Below the pieces are notes generated by a model, which was not told the origin of the DNA, searched no databases, and worked only from the letters and a program-made list of their open reading frames with translations. The position numbers and the translations under genes were made by a program. This document shows, one piece after another, positions 1 through 10,018 of a stretch of DNA of 64,000 bases; position 1 is the stretch's first letter; each line of letters begins with the position of its first letter. This DNA comes from Bifidobacterium coryneforme (GTDB lineage Bacteria; Actinomycetota; Actinomycetes; Actinomycetales; Bifidobacteriaceae): positions 598,522-662,521 of the forward strand of contig NZ_CP007287.1 of the NCBI RefSeq assembly GCF_000737865.1. Reading direction: 5' to 3'.

Positions 1-173
1 CGGTGAGACTGCGGGCCGTGGAATTGACCGGCCCCATTCCCGAGGAACGGCGCAGGGAAATGGAAGCCCTGTCCAAACACACTGACTTCGCTGACTCCAA
101 GACCCGGAAAGGGAAGGGAAGGGGCCGTTCGGGCCCCGCCGGGTCCGTACACGCTTACAGAAGGGGATTGTGA
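1..173 (+). CDS. rsmH: RsmH (MraW) 16S rRNA m4C1402 methyltransferase, C-terminal end
   Basis: This is the last 56 complete codons of a gene cut by the left edge, read in the frame starting at base 3 and ending at TGA 171-173. The visible start, VRLRAVEL, resembles the VRLRAVE stretch near the C-terminus of actinobacterial RsmH. A basic tail follows (KTRKGKGRGRSG) and is probably disordered. RsmH N4-methylates C1402 of 16S rRNA and heads the dcw cluster in most bacteria, immediately before ftsL, as here. The stop overlaps the ftsL ATG (TGATG). No catalytic residue lies inside the window, so the assignment rests on the short C-terminal match and on gene order. Confidence 0.75.
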   Translation, partial: VRLRAVELTGPIPEERRREMEALSKHTDFADSKTRKGKGRGRSGPAGSVHAYRRGL

Positions 174-640
174 TGGCATCGGCAGCTCGTACCGTGCGCT
201 CCAAGGCGACACCGGGCAAGGGTCACCCGCAATCGCAACCCATTTCTACCCGTCCTGAACTCAGTCTGATCAAGGGTGGCCGGTCCGACGACAGGAGCGT
301 GGCGGAGGGGGCCAGGAAGGTCATCTCCTGGACCCGCAACCGTGGTACTCCCATGATGCACATCCTGGTGGCGGTCATCTTCCTGGCCGCCTCCATGTTC
401 GGATCCCTGATGCTCCGTACCCAGATGATCCAGAACTCCTTTGAGGCCACCCGGGTCCAGAACTCGATCAGCAACCTGACCCAGGATGTCCAGGACGACC
501 AGAACCAACTGGACCAGCTCCAGGCTTCCCTGCCCGATAAGGCCCAAGAACTCGGTATGCAGCCTCAGCAGGGCCTGAATTCCATCGATCTTCAGGGATA
601 CCAGGCTCCTTCCATAGACGCGACGGGCGGTCAGCAGTGA
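173..640 (+). CDS. ftsL: FtsL-like divisome membrane protein
   Basis: This is a 155-residue single-pass membrane protein in the position of ftsL. Residues 1-60 are a long basic cytoplasmic tail, about 61-82 form one hydrophobic helix (MMHILVAVIFLAASMFGS), and about 85-130 are a Gln/Asn/Asp-rich segment with heptad character (NSISNLTQDVQDDQNQLDQL). This is the FtsL/DivIC layout in which the outer coiled coil pairs with its partner to recruit FtsW and FtsI. FtsL sequences diverge strongly, so position and topology carry the call. ATG 173 is chosen over GTG 170 because AGAAGGGG lies just upstream and the ATG overlaps the rsmH stop. The stop overlaps the ftsI GTG. Confidence 0.75.
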   Translation: MASAARTVRSKATPGKGHPQSQPISTRPELSLIKGGRSDDRSVAEGARKVISWTRNRGTPMMHILVAVIFLAASMFGSLMLRTQMIQNSFEATRVQNSISNLTQDVQDDQNQLDQLQASLPDKAQELGMQPQQGLNSIDLQGYQAPSIDATGGQQ

Positions 641-2421
641 GCCGCAGATCGGGTACGTCCATCTCGTGGCGTCGTCCTTTCTACCGCAGGTCGGTGGTGG
701 TGGGCCTGGTCTTGGTGATTGTTGCGCTGGCGGCCCTTGGCAAGCTGGCTTATATCCAGCTGTTCGACGGTCGGTCCATGGCCCAGGCTGCGGCTGAAAG
801 CCGCACGGTTCCGCACACCATCAAGGCTCAGCGGGGGCGGATTCTGGATGTGAATGGGCGGGTGCTGGCCCAGAGTCTGGAGCGGTACACGATTGCGGGC
901 GATCCGAAGGCTGCGGCTGATTTCGTCCCCATCGACTGCACCAAGAAGACCGAGGAGAACTGCCACAGTATCGGCGGGAACCCGGTTGGGGCCGATGGAG
1001 CGGCAGGCGTGGCGCGTCTTCTTGCGCCCGAGCTGAACATGAATGCCATGGAGCTTGGCGGCAAGCTCAGTGTGCCCGGGCGTTATGTGATTCTGGCCAA
1101 GCAGGTCACCCCCGAGGTCAAGCGCTCCATCGACAAGCTGGGGCTGGCCGGTATCATCACGGCCGAGCTCAGCAGCGAGCGCACATACCCGCATGCCGAC
1201 CTGATGGGTTCACTGATAGGCGGCATCGACGCCGAGGGCAAGGGTGTCGCCGGCCTGGAGCAGCTCGAAAACAGACAGTTGACGGGCAAGGATGGATACG
1301 AGGTCTACCAGCAGGGGATGCTGGGCCAGCAGATTCCCGGCACCGTGACCAGGTCCAATCCGCCCGAGAACGGTAAGGATGTACGGCTTACCATCGACCA
1401 GGATGTGCAGTGGTACGTCCGCCAGGCCTTGAAAACCGGTCGTGATCGATTCCACGCGGACTGGGCTCTGGCCGTGGTTCAGGATACCCATACCAACCAA
1501 ATCGTGGCCTTGGCCGACACCGATGACTATCTGGCAGGCAGCGATGATGCCAAAATCCACTCATCCCGTGCCGTGGCCGAGACCTTCGAGCCTGGTTCCA
1601 TCGGCAAGACCATCGCCATATCGGGTATGCTCCAGGAACAGCTGCACACCATGTCCGACAAGTTCACCGTGCCGGACCACATCACCGTCGACAACCAGCA
1701 GTACAAGGACGCCTTCGACCATCCCACTGAACACTGGACCCTGGCTGGCATACTCCAGAATTCCTCCAATGTGGGCATGGTCATGGCAGGCGACAAGTAC
1801 CCTGACCAAAAACGCTATGACTACCTGACCAGGTTCGGCATAGGCCAGCCTTCCGCTTTGGGGCTGCCCGGCGAGTCCAAGGGCCTGCTGACCACGCCTC
1901 AGACCTGGGACCGCCGTACGCGCAACACCGTTCTCTTCGGTCAGGGCTATGCCACCAATGCCATCCAGCTGACCAACGCAGTCGCCACCTTGGCCAACAA
2001 GGGGGTGCGCTCCGACCAGTCCATCATCCTCAGCGAGGGGAAAACCAACGCCAACCAGGTCAGGGTGGTCGATGAGGCGGTGGCCGCCTCGCTGATGAAC
2101 GGCATGGAATCGGTGGCCGAGCTCTATCAGAACACGTCCAAGGTCGAGGGGTACCGGGTGGCTTCAAAGACCGGTACGGCCGAGGTGGCCGATGACTCAG
2201 GTAAGCTGACCGGCATCATCAGCGACTGGGTGGGAGTCCTCCCGGCCGACGACCCACACTTTGTGGTCACCGTGGTCCTGAAGAACCCCAAGAGCAGCGA
2301 CGGTGTCTTCGGTAGCATCACGGCCGGCCCGGTCTTCGCCCAAATCGGTGAATTCCTTATGCAGAAATACCGGGTCCCCGCCTCCTCGCCGAGAACCGAT
2401 GCTATCCCGGTAGAATGGTGA
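637..2421 (+). CDS. ftsI: FtsI/PBP3 septal peptidoglycan transpeptidase
   Basis: This is a 594-residue class B penicillin-binding protein that cross-links septal peptidoglycan. A short basic N-terminus is followed by one membrane helix (about residues 19-41). Next come the pedestal domain, with the QRGRILDVNGRVLA motif typical of the family, and the transpeptidase domain. The active-site triad is intact: the SxxK serine in EPGSIGKT is Ser321, the SxN motif is SSN near 376-378, and the KTG motif in SKTGTAEV begins near 511. No PASTA repeats follow. GTG 637 overlaps the ftsL stop (GTGA), indicating translational coupling. It would work with FtsW, encoded about 5 kb downstream in the same cluster. 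Confidence 0.95.
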   Translation: MSRRSGTSISWRRPFYRRSVVVGLVLVIVALAALGKLAYIQLFDGRSMAQAAAESRTVPHTIKAQRGRILDVNGRVLAQSLERYTIAGDPKAAADFVPIDCTKKTEENCHSIGGNPVGADGAAGVARLLAPELNMNAMELGGKLSVPGRYVILAKQVTPEVKRSIDKLGLAGIITAELSSERTYPHADLMGSLIGGIDAEGKGVAGLEQLENRQLTGKDGYEVYQQGMLGQQIPGTVTRSNPPENGKDVRLTIDQDVQWYVRQALKTGRDRFHADWALAVVQDTHTNQIVALADTDDYLAGSDDAKIHSSRAVAETFEPGSIGKTIAISGMLQEQLHTMSDKFTVPDHITVDNQQYKDAFDHPTEHWTLAGILQNSSNVGMVMAGDKYPDQKRYDYLTRFGIGQPSALGLPGESKGLLTTPQTWDRRTRNTVLFGQGYATNAIQLTNAVATLANKGVRSDQSIILSEGKTNANQVRVVDEAVAASLMNGMESVAELYQNTSKVEGYRVASKTGTAEVADDSGKLTGIISDWVGVLPADDPHFVVTVVLKNPKSSDGVFGSITAGPVFAQIGEFLMQKYRVPASSPRTDAIPVEW

Positions 2422-2468
2422 CACCGGCGGGCCACCGTCGAATTCCCGAGCAAAGGAGAGATTGAAGA

Positions 2469-3347
2469 ATGAGCGCGTTGAGCGAGTCAATCTCCCGAAG
2501 AATGACCCTGGGACAGCTCAAGGGGAGGTATGGGCTGACCCTGATTCCTTCGTTTGCGGAACCCGTCACGGTCACATCCCTGGCCAATGACCTGGTATCA
2601 GTGCGTCCCGGCAGCCTCTATGTGCCGGATGGGGAGGCAGACCAGGGCATGGTGGACGAGGCCGAGCGCAGAGGTGCCTATGCCGCCCTCCTGCCCTCCA
2701 CGGATCGGCACAAGATACGAAATGCTCAGATTCCCCTCCTGTTTGGCAATATGCTTCCTTCCCAAATGGGACAGCTCCTTTCCACTGTGGCGGGTGATCC
2801 TTCCAGTTCCCTGGCCGTCTTCGGCCTGGTCGGGTCTGATGTGTACGGCGGGGTGGATACCCTGGCCGAATTCCTGCATGTCCTGGGCAATCCGGTGGGG
2901 GTCATCAGCGCCCACGGTTCCTATTCCCTCGATCGCGAGCTGAATTTGGACTACCCGCTGAGCATGTTCGACATCCAGCGTTGTCTGTCCATATACCTTG
3001 AGGATGGCGCCGCCGCGGTTGTCATATCGGTGGGGGAGGAGACCCTGCAGAAGGATGCCCTCCGGTCTGTCGACATGGACGTGGTGGCCCTGGGTGAGCA
3101 AGAGGCTTCCGCCAGCGATCTGCGACGTGCAAGGATGCTCTCCCATGCCCGACGATTCGGATTCGGCCTGGGCGGGCGGACCACTGTGGCACGGCGAACC
3201 GACGATTCGGATTCCCTGGCCAGGCAGTCGGTGCTCCCGGGATCGCCCTTCGAGGATTTGTCCCTGTGCATAGCGATGACCATGGCCGCCGGGGTCAAGC
3301 GCAACAACATCAGGAGCGCCCTGCGTGTCTCCCGCGAAATGTCCTGA
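2469..3347 (+). CDS. Truncated, P-loop-less MurE-like protein
   Basis: This 292-residue protein sits where murE normally lies, between ftsI and murF. Residues 30-110 resemble the MurE N-terminal UDP-binding domain (SVRPGSLYVPDG against the usual DSRxVxPGxLFxAxxG). Residues 115-210 follow the central domain, but the ATP loop that should read GITGTxGKTT is replaced by GLVGSDVYGGVDTL (about 119-132), without Lys or Thr. The EVSS motif is replaced by ISVGEE. Residues 258-288 (PFEDLSLCIAMTMAAGVKRNN) resemble the helix preceding the PGRME segment, and the whole C-terminal ligase domain is missing. AAAGGAG precedes ATG 2469, there are no internal stops, and codon use is like its neighbours. Catalysis is unlikely; a structural or regulatory role is possible. 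A catalytically complete murE lies at 30982-32586. Confidence 0.75.
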   Translation: MSALSESISRRMTLGQLKGRYGLTLIPSFAEPVTVTSLANDLVSVRPGSLYVPDGEADQGMVDEAERRGAYAALLPSTDRHKIRNAQIPLLFGNMLPSQMGQLLSTVAGDPSSSLAVFGLVGSDVYGGVDTLAEFLHVLGNPVGVISAHGSYSLDRELNLDYPLSMFDIQRCLSIYLEDGAAAVVISVGEETLQKDALRSVDMDVVALGEQEASASDLRRARMLSHARRFGFGLGGRTTVARRTDDSDSLARQSVLPGSPFEDLSLCIAMTMAAGVKRNNIRSALRVSREMS

Positions 3348-3356
3348 GAGGTGAGG

Positions 3357-4871
3357 ATGAGTCAGTGTGTTCAGGCAGGGACCATGCCCATGACCCTGCA
3401 GGAGGTAGCTCGGAGTGTGTCGGGCCGTCTGATTCCCGTCGAAGGTTCGGAGCCGATTGAAGGTGGCGCCGCCCAGTCCGTATCGCTCCGGGTGGTCTCA
3501 GATTCACGGCAGGCAGGGGAGGGCTCCCTCTTTGTGGCCATCCGTGGAGAACGGGTGGACGGGCATGATTTCCTGCCCGGGATGGGTGCCCGTGGAGTGT
3601 GCGCCGCCCTGGTGGACCACCCGGTTTCCGGGGCTGACCTGCCGCAGATTCTGGTGGATGACACCATCGAGGCTCTGGGGCTCCTGGCCAAGCGCAATAT
3701 TGAACTGCGCCGGGCGGCGGGTACTGATTTCACGGTTATCGGCATCACCGGTTCTGTCGGTAAGACCACGACCAAGGACCTCCTGGCCTCCCTGCTGTCA
3801 GCACTGGGGACGGTCGTGGCTCCGGTCGGTTCCTTCAATAATGAGATAGGACTGCCGCTGACAGCCCTGCAGGTGGGTGAGGGGACGCGGTTCCTGGTGG
3901 CCGAGATGGGGGCCAACCATATTGGTGAGATAGCACATCTGACCAGGATTGTTCCCCCTGACCTGGCCCTGGTCCTCAAGGTGGGTGTGGCCCACCTGGG
4001 CGAGTTCGGCTCGGTGGACCGCATAGCCCAGGCCAAAAGCGAGATGGTCCAAGGACTGGTCCCTGGAGGGCTGGCCGTGCTCAACGCCGACGATTCACGT
4101 GTTGCTGCCATGGCGCCTCTCTCTCCGGGCGGTGTCCTCAGGTTTGGCATGAACGAGGAGTCGTCTGATTTGGATGCCCGTGCGACCGATGTGGTCAGGG
4201 ATGGCCTGGACCGCCCCTCTTTCACGCTGACCTTCGCCGGAGCCGATCCCGTCCGCGTCCACCTGGGCATATCGGGCATGCACAATGTGATGAACGCCCT
4301 GGCTGCGGCTGCGGTAGCCCATCATCTGGGTCTGGACCCCGATGCCATTGCCGAGGGTCTGGGCCGGGATGCCAGGATCAGCCCACACCGCATGGCTGTG
4401 GGAACAGTATGGACCGACAGGGCGGGATTCACCCTGATTGATGACTCCTTCAACGCCAATCCCGATTCCATGCGGGCCGGGCTGGATGCCCTGTCCACCT
4501 GGCAGGGAGCCGGGAACCAGGGCAAACCCTACCGGATCGCGGTCCTGGGCGTCATGCTGGAACTTGGTGACCAGGCGGCGCAACTGCATGAGCAGATCGG
4601 TGCTTACTGCCGTCGGATCGATCTGGATGCCCTGGTCGCCGTGGGCTGTGATGACGCATCGGCAAACGACCTGGTTCAAGCCATGGTTCGGGGGGCCGGC
4701 GGAGAGACCGGGGGGTCCGATGTACCCATGCGGGTCATCTATACGCCCGATGCGAACCGGGCCGGAGAGACGGTAGAGAGTCTGGCTGCAGAGCATCCCG
4801 GAGCCCTGGTCCTTTTGAAGGGGTCGCACATGTCCGGCCTTTCGGCCCTGGCAGACAGGTGGCAGGGCTGA
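3357..4871 (+). CDS. murF: MurF UDP-MurNAc-tripeptide:D-Ala-D-Ala ligase
   Basis: MurF adds D-Ala-D-Ala to the UDP-MurNAc tripeptide in the cytoplasm. The 504-residue protein has the N-terminal substrate domain (SLRVVSDSRQAGEGSLFVAI), the central ATPase domain with an intact loop (GITGSVGKTTTKD, about residues 131-143), the carbamylated-Lys/His region (EMGANHIGEI), and the C-terminal domain with DDSFNANPDSM. ATG 3357 is chosen because GAGAGG lies 4 bases upstream. GTG 3351 has no good ribosome site. ATG 3384 (MPMTLQEVARSVSGRL) also begins where most MurF proteins do and cannot be excluded. It follows the murE-like gene by 9 bases. Confidence 0.93.
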   Translation: MSQCVQAGTMPMTLQEVARSVSGRLIPVEGSEPIEGGAAQSVSLRVVSDSRQAGEGSLFVAIRGERVDGHDFLPGMGARGVCAALVDHPVSGADLPQILVDDTIEALGLLAKRNIELRRAAGTDFTVIGITGSVGKTTTKDLLASLLSALGTVVAPVGSFNNEIGLPLTALQVGEGTRFLVAEMGANHIGEIAHLTRIVPPDLALVLKVGVAHLGEFGSVDRIAQAKSEMVQGLVPGGLAVLNADDSRVAAMAPLSPGGVLRFGMNEESSDLDARATDVVRDGLDRPSFTLTFAGADPVRVHLGISGMHNVMNALAAAAVAHHLGLDPDAIAEGLGRDARISPHRMAVGTVWTDRAGFTLIDDSFNANPDSMRAGLDALSTWQGAGNQGKPYRIAVLGVMLELGDQAAQLHEQIGAYCRRIDLDALVAVGCDDASANDLVQAMVRGAGGETGGSDVPMRVIYTPDANRAGETVESLAAEHPGALVLLKGSHMSGLSALADRWQG

Positions 4872-4945
4872 GGTATGGGTAAGCTGGAGACCGGTTTTCA
4901 GGCGAAATCGTTCACGGACATGATCCAAGAGTTGGAGTACACACA

Positions 4946-6049
4946 GTGATAGCCCTCATCATAGGAATTCTGGTCTCCCTGGTGGTCACGCTGGCTGGCA
5001 CCCCTCTGCTGATCAGGTTGGTGCACCGTCTTCACTACGGGCAGTACATCCGTCAGGACGGTCCCCAATCCCACCAGATCAAGAGGGGGACTCCGACCAT
5101 GGGAGGAGTGGTCATCAACCTGGCCATCCTCCTCGGGTGGGCCGCTTCCGCGCTCTACCGCTATCTGTCGAGGGGAGAGACTCCATCCCTTTCGGCCATG
5201 CTGGTCCTCTTCGCCATGCTCTCCATGGGCGGGCTGGGCTTCATCGACGATTTCGCCAAGGTCCGCAAGAAGCAGAACCTGGGTCTTTCCGTCAAAGCCA
5301 AGTTCACCGGGCAGTTCATCCTGGCCACGATCTACGCCATCCTGGCCCTTCAGCTCCCCACCAAGAACGGCTTCCCCAGCGCCCAGGCCGGGATATCCTT
5401 CGTGGAGCATCCCATCATCAATTTCGAGGCGGCGGGCCATGTGGTGGCCATCATCCTCTTCATCATCTGGGTCAACCTCCTGATGACGGCCTGGAGCAAT
5501 GCCGTCAATCTGACCGATGGCCTGGACGGCCTGGCTTCGGGCAGTTCCATGATCGCCTTCACCGGGTACACCATCATCGCCTTCTGGGAGAGCTACCACC
5601 TCAAGGGATCAGGGCATCCCGGCCATTCCTATGCTGTTTCGGACCCCCTGGACCTGACCATCATCGCCTGCTGTGCGGCCGTGGCCTGCTTCGGCTTCCT
5701 CTGGTACAACACCAACCCGGCCTCCATCTTCATGGGCGACACGGGATCCCTGGCCCTGGGCGGGCTCTTCGCGGCCCTCTCCATCGCGACCCACACCGAG
5801 CTTCTGGCGGTCATCCTGGGCGGACTTTTCGTGATCGAGACCGCTTCGGATGTAATCCAGGTGGGGTATTTCAAACTGACCCACAAGCGGGTCTTCAAGA
5901 TGGCACCCATCCACCACCACTTTGAATTGCTGGGATGGCAGGAGTCCAAGGTTGTGGTCCGGTTCTGGATGATCGACCTGATTTTCGTCCTCCTGGCCCT
6001 GGTCCTCTTCTACGTGGACTGGGTGGCCCGGTCCGGCCTGCCCATCTGA
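4946..6049 (+). CDS. mraY: MraY phospho-MurNAc-pentapeptide translocase
   Basis: MraY transfers phospho-MurNAc-pentapeptide to undecaprenyl phosphate, making lipid I at the inner face of the membrane. The 367-residue sequence has about ten hydrophobic helices and the family signatures: the first Asp-rich motif in GFIDDFAKVRKKQNLGL, then NAVNLTDGLDGLA, FMGDTGSLALGG, and the histidine loop APIHHHFE. The GTG start is preceded by TTGGAG. The 74 bases between murF and mraY hold no obvious gene or terminator. Length and motifs are fully typical. Confidence 0.96.
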   Translation: MIALIIGILVSLVVTLAGTPLLIRLVHRLHYGQYIRQDGPQSHQIKRGTPTMGGVVINLAILLGWAASALYRYLSRGETPSLSAMLVLFAMLSMGGLGFIDDFAKVRKKQNLGLSVKAKFTGQFILATIYAILALQLPTKNGFPSAQAGISFVEHPIINFEAAGHVVAIILFIIWVNLLMTAWSNAVNLTDGLDGLASGSSMIAFTGYTIIAFWESYHLKGSGHPGHSYAVSDPLDLTIIACCAAVACFGFLWYNTNPASIFMGDTGSLALGGLFAALSIATHTELLAVILGGLFVIETASDVIQVGYFKLTHKRVFKMAPIHHHFELLGWQESKVVVRFWMIDLIFVLLALVLFYVDWVARSGLPI

Positions 6050-6076
6050 GCGGCTGAAATTGCAGGGTATCGGTCC

Positions 6077-6111
6077 ACCGGCGGCCGGAACCACACCCAG
6101 GAACCGCCGGT
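6077..6111 (+). other. Inverted repeat in the mraY-murD gap
   Basis: ACCGGCGG at 6077-6084 is the exact reverse complement of CCGCCGGT at 6104-6111, with a 19-base loop. There is no T-run, so this is more likely a structured intergenic segment or weak attenuator than a terminator. The dcw genes continue in the same direction on both sides. Confidence 0.35.
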
Positions 6112-6124
6112 CGAGTGAAACGGG

Positions 6125-7570
6125 GTGTTTCCCTTCATGGACATGAGCGACAAGCGGGTACTGGTCGTAGGGTTGGGCATCTCCGGCAGAAGTGTGGCCG
6201 AAGCCCTTCGGGGATGTGTGGCCGCCGTGACCACCCTGGACCAGAACGTGGCCGAGGCCGACCTCCGGGACTTCGAGTCCATCGACTGGGGCCAGACCGA
6301 CCTGGTTGTGACTTCACCGGTCTTCAACCCGCGCACTCCCTTCATCCTGGAAGCGCAAAGGCGGGGCATTCCGGTGGTGAGCGAAGTCGAGGCGGCATGG
6401 CGTGTGCGGGTGAACAGTACGCGGACCGGAGCCCCGGCACCCTGGATAGGCATCACGGGCACCAACGGGAAAACCTCGACCACCCAGATGGTTTCGGCCA
6501 TGATGGAGTCATCGGGCATGCGGGCACCAGCGGTCGGCAACATCGGCAAGGCCGTCTCGCAGGCTGTTCTTGATCCTGCAAATGATGTGCTGTGCGTCGA
6601 GTTGAGTTCCTTCCAACTCCATTTCACCGAATCGCCGGCCCTGGAGTGCGCGGCCATCACCAACCTGGCCGCCGACCACCTGGACTGGCACGGCGGGTTC
6701 GAGCAGTATGCCGCCGACAAGGCCAGGATTTACGAGGGTGTGCGTAAGGCCCTGGTCTACAACGCCGATGATCACCGGGTGTGTGCCCTGGCCGACCAGG
6801 CCCATCCCGCTCCCGGATGTGCCAAGGTGGGGTTCACTCTTGGTGCCCCCGAGTCAGGCCAGATCGGCGTGGACGGCGGCTGGGTCGTCGACATGAGCGG
6901 TCTCGGTGGAGGTCAGCCGGGACTGGCCGAGCGCCTGGTCGCCCTTGCCGACCTGACACACCTGTGCGAACCGGACGGGACCGTCTATCCGCATCTGCTG
7001 GCTGATGCCCTCTGTGCCCTGGCCCTGTGCCTGGGTGCGGGCGCCGATAGGGATGCCGCCCTGGAGGCCATGCGGGTCTTCGCGCCAGGAGACCATCGAA
7101 TCCAGACCGTGGCCAGCCTGGGGTCCGGGGCGGAGGCCATCAGGTTTGTGGATGATTCCAAGGCCACCAACGCCCACGCTGCCAAGGCCTCCCTGTCCAG
7201 CTATCCGGACGGCTCAGTGGTCTGGATTGCCGGCGGCCTGGCCAAGGGAGGTCGGTTCGAGGACCTGGTGCGGACCCAAGCCAGACGGATGGCAGGCGCC
7301 GTCATCATCGGCAAGGACCAGACCACCATGCTTCAGGCCTTCGAATCCGAGGCTCCGGATATCCCCCTGACCATCATCGACCCGGACTCCGAACAGGATG
7401 TCATGGGCAGGGCCGTTCGGGCCGCCGGGGATTACGCCCACCCCGGTCAGGTGGTCCTCCTGGCACCGGCCTGTGCCTCCATGGACCAGTTCAAGTCCTA
7501 TGCCGACCGTGGTCGGAAATTCGCTGACCAGGCCAGGAGGTGGGTGAAGGCTCATGGCGAAAACCGCTGA
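6125..7570 (+). CDS. murD: MurD UDP-MurNAc-L-Ala:D-Glu ligase
   Basis: MurD adds D-glutamate to UDP-MurNAc-L-Ala. The protein (481 residues from GTG 6125) opens with the Rossmann-like UDP-binding segment [16 protein letters not shown]. It carries the ATP loop [13 protein letters not shown], the CVELSSFQL and [11 protein letters not shown] motifs, and the C-terminal domain with [10 protein letters not shown]. The start is uncertain: GTG 6125, ATG 6137 and ATG 6143 are in frame, and ATG 6137/6143 would start closer to the conserved core. None has a strong Shine-Dalgarno sequence. The 3' end overlaps ftsW by 17 bases. An inverted repeat (6077-6084 with 6104-6111) lies just upstream. Confidence 0.94.
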   Translation: MFPFMDMSDKRVLVVGLGISGRSVAEALRGCVAAVTTLDQNVAEADLRDFESIDWGQTDLVVTSPVFNPRTPFILEAQRRGIPVVSEVEAAWRVRVNSTRTGAPAPWIGITGTNGKTSTTQMVSAMMESSGMRAPAVGNIGKAVSQAVLDPANDVLCVELSSFQLHFTESPALECAAITNLAADHLDWHGGFEQYAADKARIYEGVRKALVYNADDHRVCALADQAHPAPGCAKVGFTLGAPESGQIGVDGGWVVDMSGLGGGQPGLAERLVALADLTHLCEPDGTVYPHLLADALCALALCLGAGADRDAALEAMRVFAPGDHRIQTVASLGSGAEAIRFVDDSKATNAHAAKASLSSYPDGSVVWIAGGLAKGGRFEDLVRTQARRMAGAVIIGKDQTTMLQAFESEAPDIPLTIIDPDSEQDVMGRAVRAAGDYAHPGQVVLLAPACASMDQFKSYADRGRKFADQARRWVKAHGENR

Positions 7571-8783
7571 CCCGAACAAGGACGACAGGAGCAAGGGCAA
7601 GGGAGGGGCACGCGACCCGTATCGGGGCTGGCGGGCCATCCTGAATCCGGTCTGGTGCTATAACGGGTTCGTTACCTCGGTCATGGCCACCACGGTCTTC
7701 GGTCTGATGATGGTCTTCTCTTCGTCCTCGGTCGATCTGGTGGCCCAGGGCAGTTCTCCCTGGAGCCAGGTGATTCGACAGGCCATCTACTGCCTGGTCG
7801 GCCTGGCCTGCGCCTTCGTTGCCCAGCGCATCAAGGTGGAGAGTTATCAACGTTGGTCGATGGCATTCCTGGTTTTCAGCCAGTTTACACAGCTTCTGAC
7901 ACGTACCCCACTGGGGCGCTCGGCAAACGGCAATCAGGGGTGGATATCAATCGGCGGCATCTCCATGCAGCCGGCCGAGATGCTCAAGCTGGCCTTGTGC
8001 ATCTGGCTTCCCCAGGCGCTGATAGTGGCGCAGCACGAGATTCGTGACGGGAAGGATCCCGCCCATCCCTGGACACCATATTTGAAGCCGATTATCGGAT
8101 TTGTACTCAGTTTCGGCCTGATCATGCTGGGCAAGGACCTGGGTACGGCCATGATCATCGTCATTATAGGTTTCGTGGCCTTCCTGGTTTCTGGTTTCCC
8201 CCTGAAGTGGCTCCTGAGTCTGGCCACGCTCGGCCTGGCCGGAATCGTCGGCTTCTCCGTCATGGGGAACGGCAACAGGACCCAGCGCATCCTGGCGGCC
8301 TACGGGGAGTGCTCGGCCGATGACATTCAGGGAATCTGCTACCAATCCATACATGGACTCTATGCCATGGCCTCCGGTGGACTCACCGGTGTAGGGCTCG
8401 GCAATTCCAGGGAGAAGTGGAATTACCTGCCCGAGGCGCATAACGACTTCATCTTCGCTGTGATCGGCGAGGAGCTGGGCTTCTTCGGTGCAGTCCTGGT
8501 CATCGTGGTCTTCATCGCCATGGGATGGTGCATGTTGCGCATCGCCCTGACCACCGAAAACAGGTATGCCGGTATGGTCCTGGTCTGCCTGGATGTATGG
8601 CTGGTGGGTCAGGCCCTGATCAACATCTGTGTGGTCCTCGGACTTCTCCCGGTCATCGGTCTGCCGCTACCCTTCGTCTCCGCAGGCGGTACGGCTCTGA
8701 TCATGTGTCTGGTTTCGGCCGGAGTGGCCCTGAGCATGATTCGTACCCAACCGGATGTCAATGCCATTGCTACGGGGGAATGA
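7554..8783 (+). CDS. ftsW: FtsW septal peptidoglycan glycosyltransferase (SEDS family)
   Basis: This is a 409-residue polytopic SEDS protein that polymerises lipid II at the septum together with FtsI. About ten hydrophobic helices are visible. Family motifs include [13 protein letters not shown], the AEMLKLAL segment, the extracellular [14 protein letters not shown] loop, the [17 protein letters not shown] region, and the final [12 protein letters not shown] helix. ATG 7554 lies inside the murD 3' end, so translation is probably coupled. The stop overlaps the first possible murG start (ATGA). The ftsI partner is in the same cluster. Confidence 0.95.
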   Translation: MAKTADPNKDDRSKGKGGARDPYRGWRAILNPVWCYNGFVTSVMATTVFGLMMVFSSSSVDLVAQGSSPWSQVIRQAIYCLVGLACAFVAQRIKVESYQRWSMAFLVFSQFTQLLTRTPLGRSANGNQGWISIGGISMQPAEMLKLALCIWLPQALIVAQHEIRDGKDPAHPWTPYLKPIIGFVLSFGLIMLGKDLGTAMIIVIIGFVAFLVSGFPLKWLLSLATLGLAGIVGFSVMGNGNRTQRILAAYGECSADDIQGICYQSIHGLYAMASGGLTGVGLGNSREKWNYLPEAHNDFIFAVIGEELGFFGAVLVIVVFIAMGWCMLRIALTTENRYAGMVLVCLDVWLVGQALINICVVLGLLPVIGLPLPFVSAGGTALIMCLVSAGVALSMIRTQPDVNAIATGE

Positions 8784-10018
8784 GTAGAATCTTCACCATG
8801 ATTGACGAGGACCGAACTGAAGTGGCAGAGCAGAGGAAAGAGGCCGGAAAAGGGCCTCATGTGGTCTTGGCCGGAGGCGGCACTGCCGGGCATGTCAACC
8901 CCCTGTTGAGTGTGGCAGCTGCCCTGCGGAAGGAATGTCCCCAGGCGCACATCAGCGTCATCGGCACCGCCGTGGGTCTGGAGCATGAACTGGTCCCTGC
9001 TGCGGGATTCCCCCTGGAAGTAATCGAAAAGGTGCCCTTTCCCCGTCGGCCCAACCTGGATGCCCTGAGATTCCCTGTGCGTTGGTGCAGGGAGGTCGGT
9101 AGGGTCAAGAAGATTCTCCGCCGCCAATCGGCCGATTTGGTTGTCGGTTTCGGTGGGTACGCCGCGGCACCGGTATACCGGGCGGCCAGGGTGATGGGCA
9201 TCCCCATCCTGATTCATGAGCAGAATGCCCGGGCCGGCATGGCCAACAAGCTGGGAGCCCGCTGGGCAGACTATGTGGGAACCGCATACGGGCACACGGG
9301 CATCAAGGCCTGCCCCGGCGCTCCGGTCGAACGTGTCGGTCTGCCCCTGAGGCCGGCCATTGCGGATCTGGTCGACAGGATGGAGCGCGATCCCCGATCC
9401 GTCCGGGTCGAGGCAGCGACACGGCTGGGCCTGGATCCGGACCGGAAGGTGATTCTGGTGACGGGTGGCTCCCTGGGAGCAGCCAGTCTCAACAAGGCCG
9501 TATCCGCTTCCGCAGGGAGGCTTCTGGAGCTGGGGCAGGTGATTCACCTGACCGGTCGCGGCAAGGCGGAACAAGTGAGCAGGCGTGTGGTCGGCGACCT
9601 GGGTGAGGGAGTGGTCACCGATCTGGATCCGGCGCATCGTGGGTCCGGTGATTACCACATGGCCGAGTATCTGGAGCGCATCGACCTGGCCTTTGCCTGT
9701 GCCGATCTGGTGATATGCCGGTCCGGTGCAGGCTCCGTCAGTGAATTGACGGCTCTGGGACTGCCTGCGATTTACGTTCCTCTGCCGATCGGCAACGGAG
9801 AACAGCGGTTCAATGCCCAGCCTGTGGTCGAGGCAGGGGGAGGGGTGATGGTGGGCGATGCCGACCTGACTCCTGCTTGGATTGAAGACCATGTACCCGG
9901 CCTCCTGGCCGATGAGGACGCGCTTCGGACCATGCGACGACGTTCATGGGAATACGGTATCCGTGATGCCGCTCAGGTCATGGCTTCCCGGATCCTATCC
10001 ACGGCCGGGAAGGGCTGA
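8780..10018 (+). CDS. murG: MurG lipid II-forming GlcNAc transferase
   Basis: MurG transfers GlcNAc from UDP-GlcNAc to lipid I at the cytoplasmic membrane face. Starting at ATG 8780 gives 412 residues. The N-terminal G-loop [12 protein letters not shown], the second glycine motif [11 protein letters not shown], and the donor-site segment [24 protein letters not shown] are all present. ATG 8780 overlaps the ftsW stop, but its ribosome site is poor (GGGGG). ATG 8798 lies 7 bases after a TAGAAT hexamer (8785-8790) and may be used by a leaderless internal transcript. Both starts keep the first glycine loop. Confidence 0.94.
   Translation: MSRIFTMIDEDRTEVAEQRKEAGKGPHVVLAGGGTAGHVNPLLSVAAALRKECPQAHISVIGTAVGLEHELVPAAGFPLEVIEKVPFPRRPNLDALRFPVRWCREVGRVKKILRRQSADLVVGFGGYAAAPVYRAARVMGIPILIHEQNARAGMANKLGARWADYVGTAYGHTGIKACPGAPVERVGLPLRPAIADLVDRMERDPRSVRVEAATRLGLDPDRKVILVTGGSLGAASLNKAVSASAGRLLELGQVIHLTGRGKAEQVSRRVVGDLGEGVVTDLDPAHRGSGDYHMAEYLERIDLAFACADLVICRSGAGSVSELTALGLPAIYVPLPIGNGEQRFNAQPVVEAGGGVMVGDADLTPAWIEDHVPGLLADEDALRTMRRRSWEYGIRDAAQVMASRILSTAGKG
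8785..8790 (+). promoter_or_regulatory. Candidate -10 element for a leaderless murG transcript
   Basis: TAGAAT is followed by exactly 7 bases and then ATG 8798, in frame with murG. The same TAGNNT-N7-ATG layout occurs before dtd, xerD and the gene at 57311. No good -35 is visible. Confidence 0.35.
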
